From contig NC_077247.1 of NCBI RefSeq assembly GCF_947179165.1, positions 9,387,001 through 9,451,000 on the forward strand: a DNA stretch of 64,000 nt, read 5' to 3'. Position 1 is the first letter of the stretch; every line of letters begins with the position of its first letter. This DNA comes from Solanum dulcamara (taxonomy: Eukaryota > Streptophyta > Magnoliopsida > Solanales > Solanaceae). The position numbers and the translations under genes are program-made. Positions 54,201 through 64,000 of the stretch are shown here, piece after piece. The notes below the pieces were generated by a model. The model made no database searches. It saw only the letters and a list, made by a program, of their open reading frames with translations, and was not told the origin of the DNA.

Positions 54201-56005
54201 AGATCTTCGGGAAAGACATCCGGAAATTCGTTGACAATCGAAATCGACTCAAGGGATGGAGACTCAATGCTGTCATCTTTCACTCGGACAAGGTGATAGA
54301 TACACCCTTTTGAGATTAGCTTCCTGGCCCTAAGGTATGAAATAAACTTACCCTTAGGCGCAATAGGACTACCCCTCCATTCTATGACAGCCTCATTCGG
54401 GAATCTGAAAGTGACAATTTGAGTTCTACAATCAATAGAGGCATAGCAGACATAAAGCCAGTCCATACCAAGGATCACGTCGAAATCAACCATGTCTAAC
54501 TCAACCAAGTCAGCCAAGGTGTCCCTGTGATGAATTGACACAGTGCAATCTCTATAGACTCTCTCAGCTAAGATAGAATCACCGACAGGAGTGGCCACAC
54601 AAAAGGTCTCAAGAAGACGTTCAGGGATTTTATTGAACTTACTAGCCACATAGGGAGTTACAAAAGATAAGGTGGCACCTGGATCCATCAACACATAACA
54701 ATCAAAGGAAGAGACTCGAATCATACCCGTCACGACGTTTGGAGAGTTCTCCTGATCTTGGCGACTACCCATGGCATATAGGCGGTTTGTACCTCCACTC
54801 GTACCTGGAGTAGCGCCCCTCTGATTTCCTCTAGCTGGTGGTGCGATGGCAGAGGACTGGGCCCTGTTCCCCCATGTTGGACACTCCCTTAGAAGATGGC
54901 CCATTTGGCCGCATTTATAGCAACCAACCCTTCCTGCTCTGCATTCTCCCAAGTGGAGCCTACCACACTTGCCGCATGGTGGCTTTCCCTTCGAACCCTG
55001 ACTTACACTAGCCGGGGATTGAGAAACCTGGGGTCTGAAATTCTGGCGACTTTGTCCCTGCCGATCATACCTGTCCTGCGGCATCGGTGCGCTGGCGGTA
55101 GATGAGGCATAGGTGGAAGGCCTCTTCTGGAAGAAGGACCTATTGCCCTTGCTTTGCCTCTGCTCATTCTCATACCCATATGACCTTGCCTTTTTGCTCA
55201 GGTGCTCTTCTCTGTCTTTCATCTTCTCCTCCTCTACCTGTTGAGCATACACCATTAATCTGGAAAGGTCCATATCCGAGATCAACAATGCTGCCTTGCA
55301 TTCCTTCTTCACATGCCTCCCTAATCCGGAGATGAACTTCCTCATCTTCGACCTCACATCAGGAATCATTTCAGGAGCATACCGGGACAGCTGGATGAAC
55401 CTTAGGCCATACTCCTTAACCGACATTCCTTCCTGCTTCAGATTAACGAATTCCTCCACCTTCGCTTCCCTCAATTCTCGGGGAAAGAAGTGGTCAAGAA
55501 AAGCCCCCTCGAATTCATCCCATCTAGCAGGTTCAGCATCTTCACCTCTACTCTGCTCCCATTGATTATACCAAATATTTGCCACATCTTTGAGTTGATA
55601 AGACACCAACTCGACCCCCTCGATTTCTGTAGCATGCATAGCTTTTAGAATCTTCCACATTTCATCAATGAAATTCTGGGGATCTTCATCAACCTTAGAA
55701 CCCGTAAATGCCGGTAGGTTCATCCTCAGAAAGTCTCTAATTCTAGTGGCAGCAGATGGTTCCTGGGAACTAGAGCTGAGAGTCGGCGAACTCTGATTGC
55801 CACTTCGGGCGGCCATTAGTTGAGTGAGCATGGCAATTGCCCCTAGAAATTCAGCTTCTGATGTGGGTGCAGGTGGAGTAGATGGCACTTGAGGTGCCTC
55901 CGCATATCTCGCGGGTCGTCCTCTAGCTCGTGCTGGGCGTGCCTCTGACTGTGGCATCCTTGCATTATCAATATTCCTCTGGCTAGCGGTACGTTTAGGA
56001 GGCAT
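51275..56005 (-). pseudogene. Element E Gag-Pol polyprotein, 1577-codon frame with two internal stops
   Basis: One frame from ATG at 56005 ([11 protein letters not shown]) to a stop at 51275. The only breaks are two TAA codons 30 bases apart, near 52654 and 52627, between RNase H and integrase. Approximate domains: Gag 1-360; CCHC knuckle [14 protein letters not shown] at 360-373; protease DPGATLSF at about 440; RT 638-860 with FIDDILVYS at about 775; RNase H 913-1040 ([31 protein letters not shown]); integrase zinc domain about 1139-1185 (HSSRYSIH, CPNCQQ); core with MDFITGLP at about 1206, SDRGAQF at about 1267 and QAERTIQTLED at about 1300; C-terminal GKKGKISPRYIGP; chromodomain-like tail 1498-1550 (ILDRQIRKLRNKEVASVKV, FVEEAMWEAEE). 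All parts are present, so the copy was recently able to move. Both stops look like CAA to TAA changes. Confidence 0.95.
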
Positions 56006-56206
56006 TATCTGTAACGTATGAACGCACGAATTAGAAAGGAAGTTTCATGGAGTTTAACTCCATCGCACGAATTCAGAGTATGAAAGAAGTGAAATAATTC
56101 CTAATGTCTTATAGCCTCCTGATTATAAGTGTGGTGCAAAACACACCCATAAGCAAGACTCTACTAGACACGGCTTCATAGACTCCCTAGGACACTTGAA
56201 CTCTGT

Positions 56207-56218
56207 GCTCTGATACCA
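56207..56218 (-). other. Primer binding site of element E
   Basis: TGGTATCAGAGC on the minus strand, four bases inside the 5' LTR; a perfect match to the site used with initiator tRNA-Met. The roughly 200-base leader to the Gag ATG at 56005 follows. Confidence 0.93.
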
Positions 56219-56222
56219 TGTT

Positions 56223-58650
56223 TGTCACGCCCCAGGAGGGTACCCTAGACGTAACCGGCACCCGAAGGCCATCTCTGACCTCCGAGCGAACCACTTGGGA
56301 CAATCACTCATTCATTCAAGCACATTCTATTAGCAGAAAACTCAATTTAAGAAATACTTCTCATATCATAAGGGCCGAAGGCCAAACATTTACAATCAAG
56401 ACGATAATCAAAATAGGAATCCTCAAGATGGCCGCTCGACCTCCTCACATCTTAGTCTATGAAGCCTCTATTCCAGTCTAAAAGGTGCCAATGACAAGCC
56501 CATGGCTACCGACAATCTAAATAAAGAAGAGACAATCCAAAAACTGTACAGGAAGGCCCAATATCCTCCAGGAACTAGGAGGACTCACCGACTGGCTGAA
56601 AGTGTAAGTTGATCTTCAATGGAGCGCCGGTTGATGATCTCTAGTACCTGTCTCTGCATCATGAAACGATGCAGGCCAAATGGCGTCAGTACATGGAATG
56701 TACGAGTATGTAAAATGGCCGAATACAACGAACATCAAGAAAGAATAATTCAACTCGGGAGCTCAACTTAAAAGGGATGACAACTCAATCAAATGTCCTA
56801 AGTCTAAACAAGGATATGATTTAGACTGGACCAATCATATACAATTCAACTCAATCTGACTCAGAGTACTATCAACACTTATTTGGGAGTTTCTCTTAAC
56901 CGACAACCAATACTTATGAGCCAGTGAAGGTACAACGAAACGATGTCGTTGCCACGCCCGTTCATACCTTGCCAAGGCATGAACGACGAACACTCATGGA
57001 TCCAATCCAACCAGGTCCTAAAATGTCAGGACAAAAGCTCTCGGGGAAACATCCAACTTTAACGGTTCAATCCCCCCTACGTTTGGCAACACAGGTATTG
57101 GGTTCGAGTATGGACTATACTCTTGCCCAATTCGGTGCTCGATACTCCTCCCAAGACTCAATGCTCATAAAACTCCATCAACTCAACTCAATCAACTCAT
57201 ATCAACAAGTCTCATTACAACTTTGTCGACTCATCAACTCTGTCACAATCAAATATCAATCTCAGTGCTCAATCTCAATCATATCTTCAAGGAAGCTTTA
57301 AATGCACATGTATAACATCATCTAGATATAATCAATCATTACCTCATCCATTTGAGAAAATCCTCATGACTCACCACATCTTCAAGACTTCAAATCGACA
57401 TTTTTATAATAGGCAACATTTTTAAGAAAGTAATATACTTTATCAAATCTACATAATTAAGAAGATCAATAAAACATATTTAGCAACTCATTCCTTCATC
57501 ATCTCATACTCACATAAGGGCTCATTTTAGGAACCTCTTAGCTCAACAACATTGGCACATAAATAATTAAATAAAATGGAGACCAAGTTCATTCAAACAT
57601 GTACCATACCAAGAAACTCAATTTTCATGGATATCTAACCTAAGACAAGAATAGGGCACATGGGTGGACTCAACCCATATTTTGGTTAGCCTTACATACC
57701 TTAGTGAAGACTTGAAGAAAACCTTGTAGTTGGGTCTTCAATGGAGGACTCAAATCTTGAAGTTCTTGGACTCTTTTTTGTTGGAAATGGAGAAGAAGAG
57801 AAGAGATAGGAGCTAGGGCTTTTAGAGAGAGAGTGAGGGCTGAAGAAAATGGTCCCAAAATATACAAGGCTTGGGTATATATAATTTGGGAAAATTCCCA
57901 AATTGCCCTTCCTCCAAAATTCTGAAAAATTAGGCCAAAACGCCCTTGGCGCGATAGTGGCGCGTCGCGCCCTTGCAGCGCCAAGGCCAATTACGCCTAA
58001 AAACCTGCACACCTCGTAGTGGCGCGCCGCGCCAGAGACCAAACTACTGAGGCATGTTTCTGGCGCGATAGTGGCGCGTCGCGCCCTTACAGCGCCAAGC
58101 CCATTGTTCTGAATTCTGGGAATTTGGCCTGAAAAACCCTGCACACTTTTAGTGGCGCATCGCGCCAGGGACCAAACTACTGAGGCATGTTCCTGGCGCG
58201 ATAGTGGCGCGTCGCGCCTTTACAGCGCCAGGGCCATTTCCCCAGCAGTGGTAACCCAGGCCAAAATGAAGTCCCTATCGTGCTAGTTCGTCTTTGAATC
58301 GTCATATATTTTGGCCCCGAACTCCAAAATCTACGTTCTTGGTGGCGTTGGAAAGAAGACTCGACGACCTTTAATTTGATAGGTCGTGGGCCACCCGGAT
58401 TAAAGTCTTTCAAACGATAGGGTCATTGAAAGTCGACCCTTACGTGAACTCATCCTAAACTTAGCCACGACGGATCTTTTGGACTTAGCTCGGTCCTAGG
58501 GGTCCTCAATGACCCCACATCACCTCCAACGCTCTTAAACTCCTCAAGGACTCATCTTAACTCAAGCACGTACTTCGAAATAAATACGATGGGCCCCATA
58601 CATGTACAAAGAAGGCCCGAATCTTGGGAAAAAGTTTGAGGGGTGTTACA
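56223..58650 (-). repeat. Element E 5' LTR (right copy)
   Basis: Same length and ends as the left LTR (TGTCACGCCCC to GGTGTTACA). It holds the promoter that would drive the element: TATA-like stretch at about 57875-57890 and GC-rich palindromes at 57948-58235. Four of the observed differences between the two LTRs fall inside one palindrome copy. Confidence 0.95.
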
Positions 58651-58655
58651 TAAGC

Positions 58656-61331
58656 ATGGCCCAATCACGGATAGCCTCAATCTTCGCCGAATCTACCATA
58701 ATGCCATCCTTGGACACTACATTCCCTAAGAATGCTACAAACTCAAGCCAAAACTTACACTTTGAGAACTTGGCATAAAACGGCTAATCTCTCAAAGTCT
58801 GGAGCACTACTTTAAAATGCTGCTCATGATCCTTCCAGCCTGTGAGTATACCACAATATCATCTATGAAGACTATGACAAATGAGTCCAAGTATGGCCTA
58901 AACACCCAGGTCATCAAATCCATGAATGTGGTAGGGGCATTAGTCAACCCAAAAGACATCACTAGGAACTCATAGTGGTTGTAACGAGTCCTAAATGTGC
59001 TTTTAGAGATATCCCCTTCCCTAATCCTCAACTAGTGGTAGCTGGATCTCAAATCGATCTTAGAAAACACCATGGCAGCCTAAAGCTGGTTGAATAGGTC
59101 ATCAATCCTAGGCATGGGGTAATGGTTCTTCACCATCACCTTGTTCAACTGCGTGTAGTCGATGCACATCTGTATATTACTTTCCTTCTTAATGAAGAGG
59201 AATAGGGCACTCTAAGGGGATACATTAGGCCTAATGAATCCTTTATCTATGAGATCCTGAATCTGAACACTGAGCTCCTTGAGCTCTACGGGGGCCATCC
59301 GGTATGGTGGGATGTAAATAGGATGAGTACCCAACTCTACTTTAATAGAAAATTTGATATCGCGGTCAGGAGGGAGGCCAGGCAGATCGGCAGGAAACCA
59401 ATGTACAAACTCTTGGATGCTAGGTACTAAATCAATTATAGGGCCCTCCCTACTCATATATTTAACATAAGCAAAGTATGCCAAACACCCGCTAGCTAAT
59501 AATCTCTGGGCTCGAACAAAATAGATCACCCCAACCGGCATGCGACTACAAGAGCCCTGTCATACCACTAGTGGAATACCAAGCATGGCTAAGGTAATGG
59601 TCTTGGCATAGAAATCCAAGACCACACGGTAAGGGGATAGGCAGTCCATGCAGAATCAAATAGAAATCCACCATATCAAGTAAAATAAGATCAACCCTAG
59701 TTTCACTCCCCTGAATAGTCACCACACAGGATCTAAAAACCTGATCCATTACTAAAGAATCACCTACCGGGGTTGAAACACACAACGGCTCAACTTATGG
59801 ATCTATAATCATACTTAGTCGAGTGGCACAATATGTAGATATATAAGAATATGTACAGCCTAGATCAAATAAAGTGGATGCGGGCTGATAGCATAATAGA
59901 ATCATATCTGTGATCACATCGTTTGAGGCCTCAGCATCTGCCCTAGCTAAAGCTACATAGAAATGGGCTTGGGTTCCTCTCGCCTGCACATCAACTCTAC
60001 CTCCTGACCTTCTTCTTTGAGAAACACCCCGTTCACCCTAGTGACTACCCCTATGATTTTGTCTCTCACCTTCGCCTCTAACTGAAGGTGATGGTGTTGG
60101 TACAGGTCTACCTACCTCTGAAGCTGGTAAGGCTAGCCTGCGCTGAGGGAACTCGCAGGATCAATAGTCTAACTCACTGCACTCATAGCACCCATGTTTA
60201 TGTCGGCCGAAAGTTGGGCGTCGGATACCTCTACTTGACGAACCCTCCTACGACCCATCTCGACCTTGACTCAAAAAGGCACTAGAACCAATCTGATAGT
60301 GCTGATCACCCTTCGATGTCTGAAAAGAGGCATGGAAGAGGCAGCTAGACTGGCCCGACTAAATTCTCTGGCGAGATTTATCATAAGAATCCTGGTGTCT
60401 AAAATGACACCTATCATGGCTATCCTTCTGCCTATCCCTCTTGCCACTGCCCCATTAGGCCTTGCGACGGAGCTACTTGAGCATGCGGGCATAGTGTACC
60501 ACTTGTAGAAATGAGCGACCTATAAAGACTAAATGCTGAGTCTTGATCCGTAGCTGGAGCCTCAATCCCCTAATGAAGCACCAAACTCTCTCCTCCTAAG
60601 TAGGTAATATAATGGAGGCATGCCTAGAGAGCTAGTGGAATCGAACCTCGTACTCTGATACTATCATGAATCCTTGCTCCAACTATGAAAACTGATCTCA
60701 GAGATGAAATTTGATGCTCCTAGGATAAACCGTGCCTAGAAGGCCTCTGAAAACTCAGGCCATGTAACCGGTGGAGAACCAGTTGGCCTGGTCTCTAGGT
60801 AGGTTCGCCACCACTACCTGGTAGAACCGTCTAACTGGTAGGTAGTAAAGTTAGCTCCACTCAACTCTACCAAACCCAAGGTATGTAGCCACTCGTGGAA
60901 AGTAAGTAGAAACTCGTGGGCATCCTCACCAACAGCCCCAAAACATATCAGTGGTGATAGTCGAAGTAACACCCTTTTTTCATAGAGTGTCATGATGCCC
61001 TCTAAATCATCAGGTAGAGCAGTCTGTGCTGGTAGTTGCTAAAGAACCGGTGTCGCTGGTGCAGGCTTGTCTTGTAATGCTGGAGCAGCTGAAGCTGGGG
61101 CCTGCCGCATGCCCCAAAGGCAGCTAATATCTGAGCAAGCATTACCTATAAGTCTAGCTATGATAGGCTCGGGTGGTGGTTGGAATGGTCTTGGGCCCAC
61201 CAGCTACTGCTGTAATAGAGTATTGGTGGCTCTACCTCCAGCTCCGGAATCTACTCTTAGTCTTGGGCTAGTACCGAAGCCCTGGCAGGACCCCGTGGTC
61301 TGCTTCTACCTCTAGCGCGTGTGTGAGCCAT
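58656..61331 (-). pseudogene. Element F pol and Gag, right part
   Basis: Minus-strand remains continuing the left part beyond the E insertion. RT lies at 58656-59190 ([30 protein letters not shown]). The protease-RT linker and RT start are at 59212-59541 (FPADLPGLPPDRDIKF, IDKGFIRPNVSP). Protease-like sequence is at 59546-59989. A zinc-knuckle-like stretch near 60165-60225 and Gag pieces follow up to the ATG at 61331 (MAHTRARGRSRPRG). Stops and frameshifts are frequent. Gag and protease wording differs from A, B, C, E and G, so F is a separate family. Confidence 0.8.
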
Positions 61332-61522
61332 CCTGTAAAAGACTAGAACAAGTGAGATATCTAGAAACCAACAAGACACACACTATATGACAGCGATATA
61401 AAATAGACACATTCCTAAAGATATCTTGTAGCCATACGAGGATAAGTCACGGACATCTCTACGCTGATCCGTAGGACTCTACTAGATGTTAGCTCTGTAA
61501 AAGTGAGACTGGTGAACCTGAG

Positions 61523-61534
61523 GCTCTGATACCA
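61523..61534 (-). other. Primer binding site of element F
   Basis: TGGTATCAGAGC on the minus strand, three bases inside the LTR that starts TGTCATGACTC at 61538. A perfect initiator tRNA-Met type site, although the genes have decayed. Confidence 0.85.
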
Positions 61535-61537
61535 ACT

Positions 61538-63367
61538 TGTCATGACTCGGTTTCTCAGAACATGATAGCGCCTACTATAACCCACTAGTAGGCAAGCCGA
61601 CCCATATCCCAAAACTGTAAGTAATGGGATATCAGGGTAGAAGACCAACAAATCTATCTAAAATAGTAATGAAAATAGCAGGAGCATACATGAACAGGCA
61701 GAAGCAACTAAATATATACAAATCAAAATGAATCCCTCCTATAACCTAGAAGTCACCTGTACAAAGCTACTAGTAAGAAGAGTACAAGTCCCAAAAATGG
61801 ACCACGAAAACAAAGTTGTCTCAAAAGGCAAAAGGCAGGAAAAATGCATAGACAGAAGGATACGTGTAAGTCCATGATGCAATGTGCTAACCCTTGCCTC
61901 CGATCACGACCGCAGAAGACTCGAACTCAACACCGATAGCTAATACTTGGATCTGTGTCATGAAGATAGATGCAAATTGTAGTATGAGTAACAAAACAAC
62001 AGGTAGCCAGTAGGAATCATAGGTCGACTAAGCAAAATAAGCAAAAGTAAACTGAAATGTGAGTAAAATACCACAATCAAACGCAGGGCAAGAAGTAAAT
62101 GTAGGTATGTACATGAGCATAATAGAAAACAAAAGGAAAGAATCTAACTAACTCAGTCGGGTTTCCATAAATCCGATGGGTATGCTCATGCACAAATAAG
62201 GAGTAACCACCTACACGAATTCCCATAAGCCCGACAGATGCAAGAATAGTTAAAGGAGAAAAAGAATGGAACTAAAAGATTCTAGTAGTATAACCATTTC
62301 CCAAACTTGAACCGAACCATATCTAACTAAAACACCTCAACCCATAACTGAGAGTAGACAAAGACTTAATCGAGGATTCATCAGGGAAAATAGGAATTTA
62401 ACCACGTGCGAGCTGACCACGGACTAAAACCGGGTAACTATAGCTAATAAGTTGACATGAGTGGGCTAGACCATGGACCTTAATCGGGTAGCTTTAGCCA
62501 AAGGTCGAGCACGAGTAAGCTAGACCGCGGACTATAACCGGGTAACTGTAACTAGAAAACCTGAACACAAGTAAGTTCGACCACGGACTGGAATTGGGTA
62601 TCTGTAGCTAAGGAACCGATCACAAGTAAGCTAGACTACAGACTTTAATGGGGTAACTGTACCTAAGGAACTGAACCGAGATAGAATCAGCATTCAACCG
62701 TGCGCTATGGGGAGTGCCTCAAAACCAAGCGCCATCAATATGTCATTCCAGCCCAAACTGAACATACCCTAAATCACCGAAGGAGCTTCCAAAAATCAAG
62801 AACCGAACGATATAAGGCCAATAGGAGAACAAGGTATTATGGAGGTAAAGTCACAATCTGAGTTACTTCCTAGCTAAGGCTTAGACTATCAAACTCAAGT
62901 CTGCTTTGTCAGTCTACAGAGAGCTAACCGTCTGAAACGACATCGGAAAATCTCTAAGGCCCAATGGCACCAAAACCGCATAAGTCTAAGGCAACACTAA
63001 TATAAGCCTTGACTAAGTCCAAACATGCTTCCAAACATATAACCACGGGCACAGTATTCACCATAAGGCATGGATGATCAACAATAATAGTAGTCATGCT
63101 TACACAGTCCAATAATTACCCAAAATAAGGCTTAGGACATAGATTCTAGGAAATTAGCATGCTCAACACCCAAACCGCTCATAACTCATACAAAATAATG
63201 TACAATTGCCTAAACATGCTCATTCTTACAATGGGAAAATTGTAGCCTACCTCAAAGACGACCACGTGCACTCCAACTCATGAAACTAGAGCCTTTCCCT
63301 TCTGAGTGGCCTACGAATGCTGCCACGCTATCAACAAGAGAACCACAACATTAATACAATCATTATG
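61538..63367 (-). repeat. Element F 5' LTR, cut by a second LTR
   Basis: It starts TGTCATGACTCGG next to the PBS. A series of similar 60-70-base blocks built on GACCACGGACT and GGGTAACTGTAGC lies at 62400-62680. No LTR end is seen before the A-family LTR begins at 63368, so F is probably interrupted again there. Confidence 0.7.
62400..62680. repeat. Short tandem blocks in LTR F
   Basis: Four to five imperfect repeats with GACC(A/G)CGGACT, then ACCGGGTA(A/G)CT(G/T)TAGC and CACGAGTAAGCTAGACC-like parts at spacings of about 60 bases. They lie in the LTR body, not beside a gene. Confidence 0.7.
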
Positions 63368-64000
63368 TGTAACATCCCTCAAAATGCTCACAAGTGCCTT
63401 AAGAGTGCCTTCGGATTAGGCCGCTCATGTAACGCATTATTCTTAATCTTTTAAAAAACTCTGAGTTCGAAATATCGATCGAGGGGTCAAAATCTGTGGG
63501 AAAATGGTCTCGGTGGATTTTAAAGACCCGTATATCAGAAGATAGATTTCTCAAGAAATTGCATAAAATAGAAAGGTCCACGACAAGTCCGCGTCGCGGA
63601 CCTGGCAAGGGTTTTCTGGCCAAGTTGGATTTTTAGTAAGGGTATTTTAGACTTTTTCCAAATTGTTAGATAATGAACCTAGACATTTTTAGGACCTAAT
63701 TCAACTCTATAAATTAACCTAAACCCTTAATTCTATTCATTCTTCTACAATTCACCTACTAAAATATTTCTCTCTACAAAATACTCTCAAGGACTCCATT
63801 GAAGACTTCAAGTAAATTCACTCAAACTCTCCATCAAAACTCTCAAGTTCTTCCAAATTATTTGGTGTTGTCACTTAAGGTATGTAGGTATTGATTCATG
63901 GATCCTTTCATCCATGAAGCCCAATCAATTTCTCAAGTCTTCTATCAAATTAAAGAATAGTATTTTATGGGTTTTATGATCTCTACTCCTATTGCATGAA
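63368..64000 (+). repeat. A-family LTR start, plus strand, cut by window edge
   Basis: Starts TGTAACATCCCTCAAAA and follows the element A LTRs in reverse: palindrome module GGTCC..GTCCGCGTCGCGGACC at 63575-63602, TATA-like CTATAAATTAACC at about 63708-63720, then the leader with CATTCTTCTACAATTC. It is the beginning of a plus-strand LTR lying in LTR F; the rest is outside the window. Confidence 0.82.

Larger units (their letters stand above)
48722..58650 (-). mobile_element. Element E: complete young Ty3/gypsy chromovirus-like retrotransposon
   Basis: A whole element of 9929 bp with two LTRs of exactly 2428 bp, a perfect 5-bp target duplication TAAGC (48717-48721 and 58651-58655), a perfect 12-base initiator-tRNA-Met primer site, a polypurine tract and one long polyprotein frame. 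The LTRs differ at about 37 positions by hand count (about 1.5%), mostly C/T and G/A. With commonly used plant rates that suggests an insertion within roughly the last million years or so; the date is soft. It sits inside the pol gene of element F, on the same strand. The chromodomain-like tail and motif set fit the Tekay/Del type. Confidence 0.97.

Noticed and set aside
53630..55565. Several plus-strand open frames of 60-89 codons
   Set aside because: Shadows of the element E Gag-Pol frame on the other strand.

Overview
The window looks like gene-poor, repeat-rich plant nuclear DNA, most likely Solanum or another Solanaceae. This is an inference from the repeat families, a tRNA-derived Au-type SINE, and an intron-rich plant GH9 cellulase gene. 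There is one well-supported gene. Almost everything else is Ty3/gypsy chromovirus-like LTR retrotransposon DNA (Tekay/Del-like: integrase with a C-terminal chromodomain-like segment, CCHC Gag, initiator-tRNA-Met primer site), layered by nested insertion. No bacterial operons, CRISPR arrays, rRNA or free-standing tRNA genes were seen.

Layout. 1-23028 is a stack of minus-strand elements. The LTR of an old element B is split by a full-length element A (1147-14118). The right LTR of A is itself split by a 3.6-kb solo LTR of family X (9359-12994, 5-bp target duplication). The decayed Pro/Gag remains of B follow (14831-17267), then a truncated LTR of B, then element C (18038-23028). 23029-34382 is an 11-kb island without long LTR elements. 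It holds an 11-exon GH9 endo-1,4-beta-glucanase gene with a C-terminal CBM49 domain (24766-28488), a SINE (31533-31721) and an AT-rich minisatellite. 34383-47100 is a mosaic of LTR fragments (D, A-like, I, J, G and an inverted G copy). 47100-63367 is element F, cut in its pol gene by the young, complete element E (48722-58650). E has 2428-bp LTRs, a perfect TAAGC target duplication, and a polyprotein frame spoiled by only two stop codons. 63368-64000 is the start of another A-family LTR on the plus strand.

The cellulase acts on its own as a secreted wall enzyme. The retroelements are parasites with the order LTR-PBS-gag-pro-RT-RNaseH-INT(chromodomain)-PPT-LTR. The most unusual pattern is in the LTRs. 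Each family carries its own short GC-richer palindrome, repeated several times in U3 and usually just upstream of a TATA-like box. The palindrome differs between families while its position is kept. I do not know of a description of this and put it forward as the main item to check. Coordinates of complete elements come from matching LTR ends and target duplications by eye; boundaries of decayed fragments are approximate.
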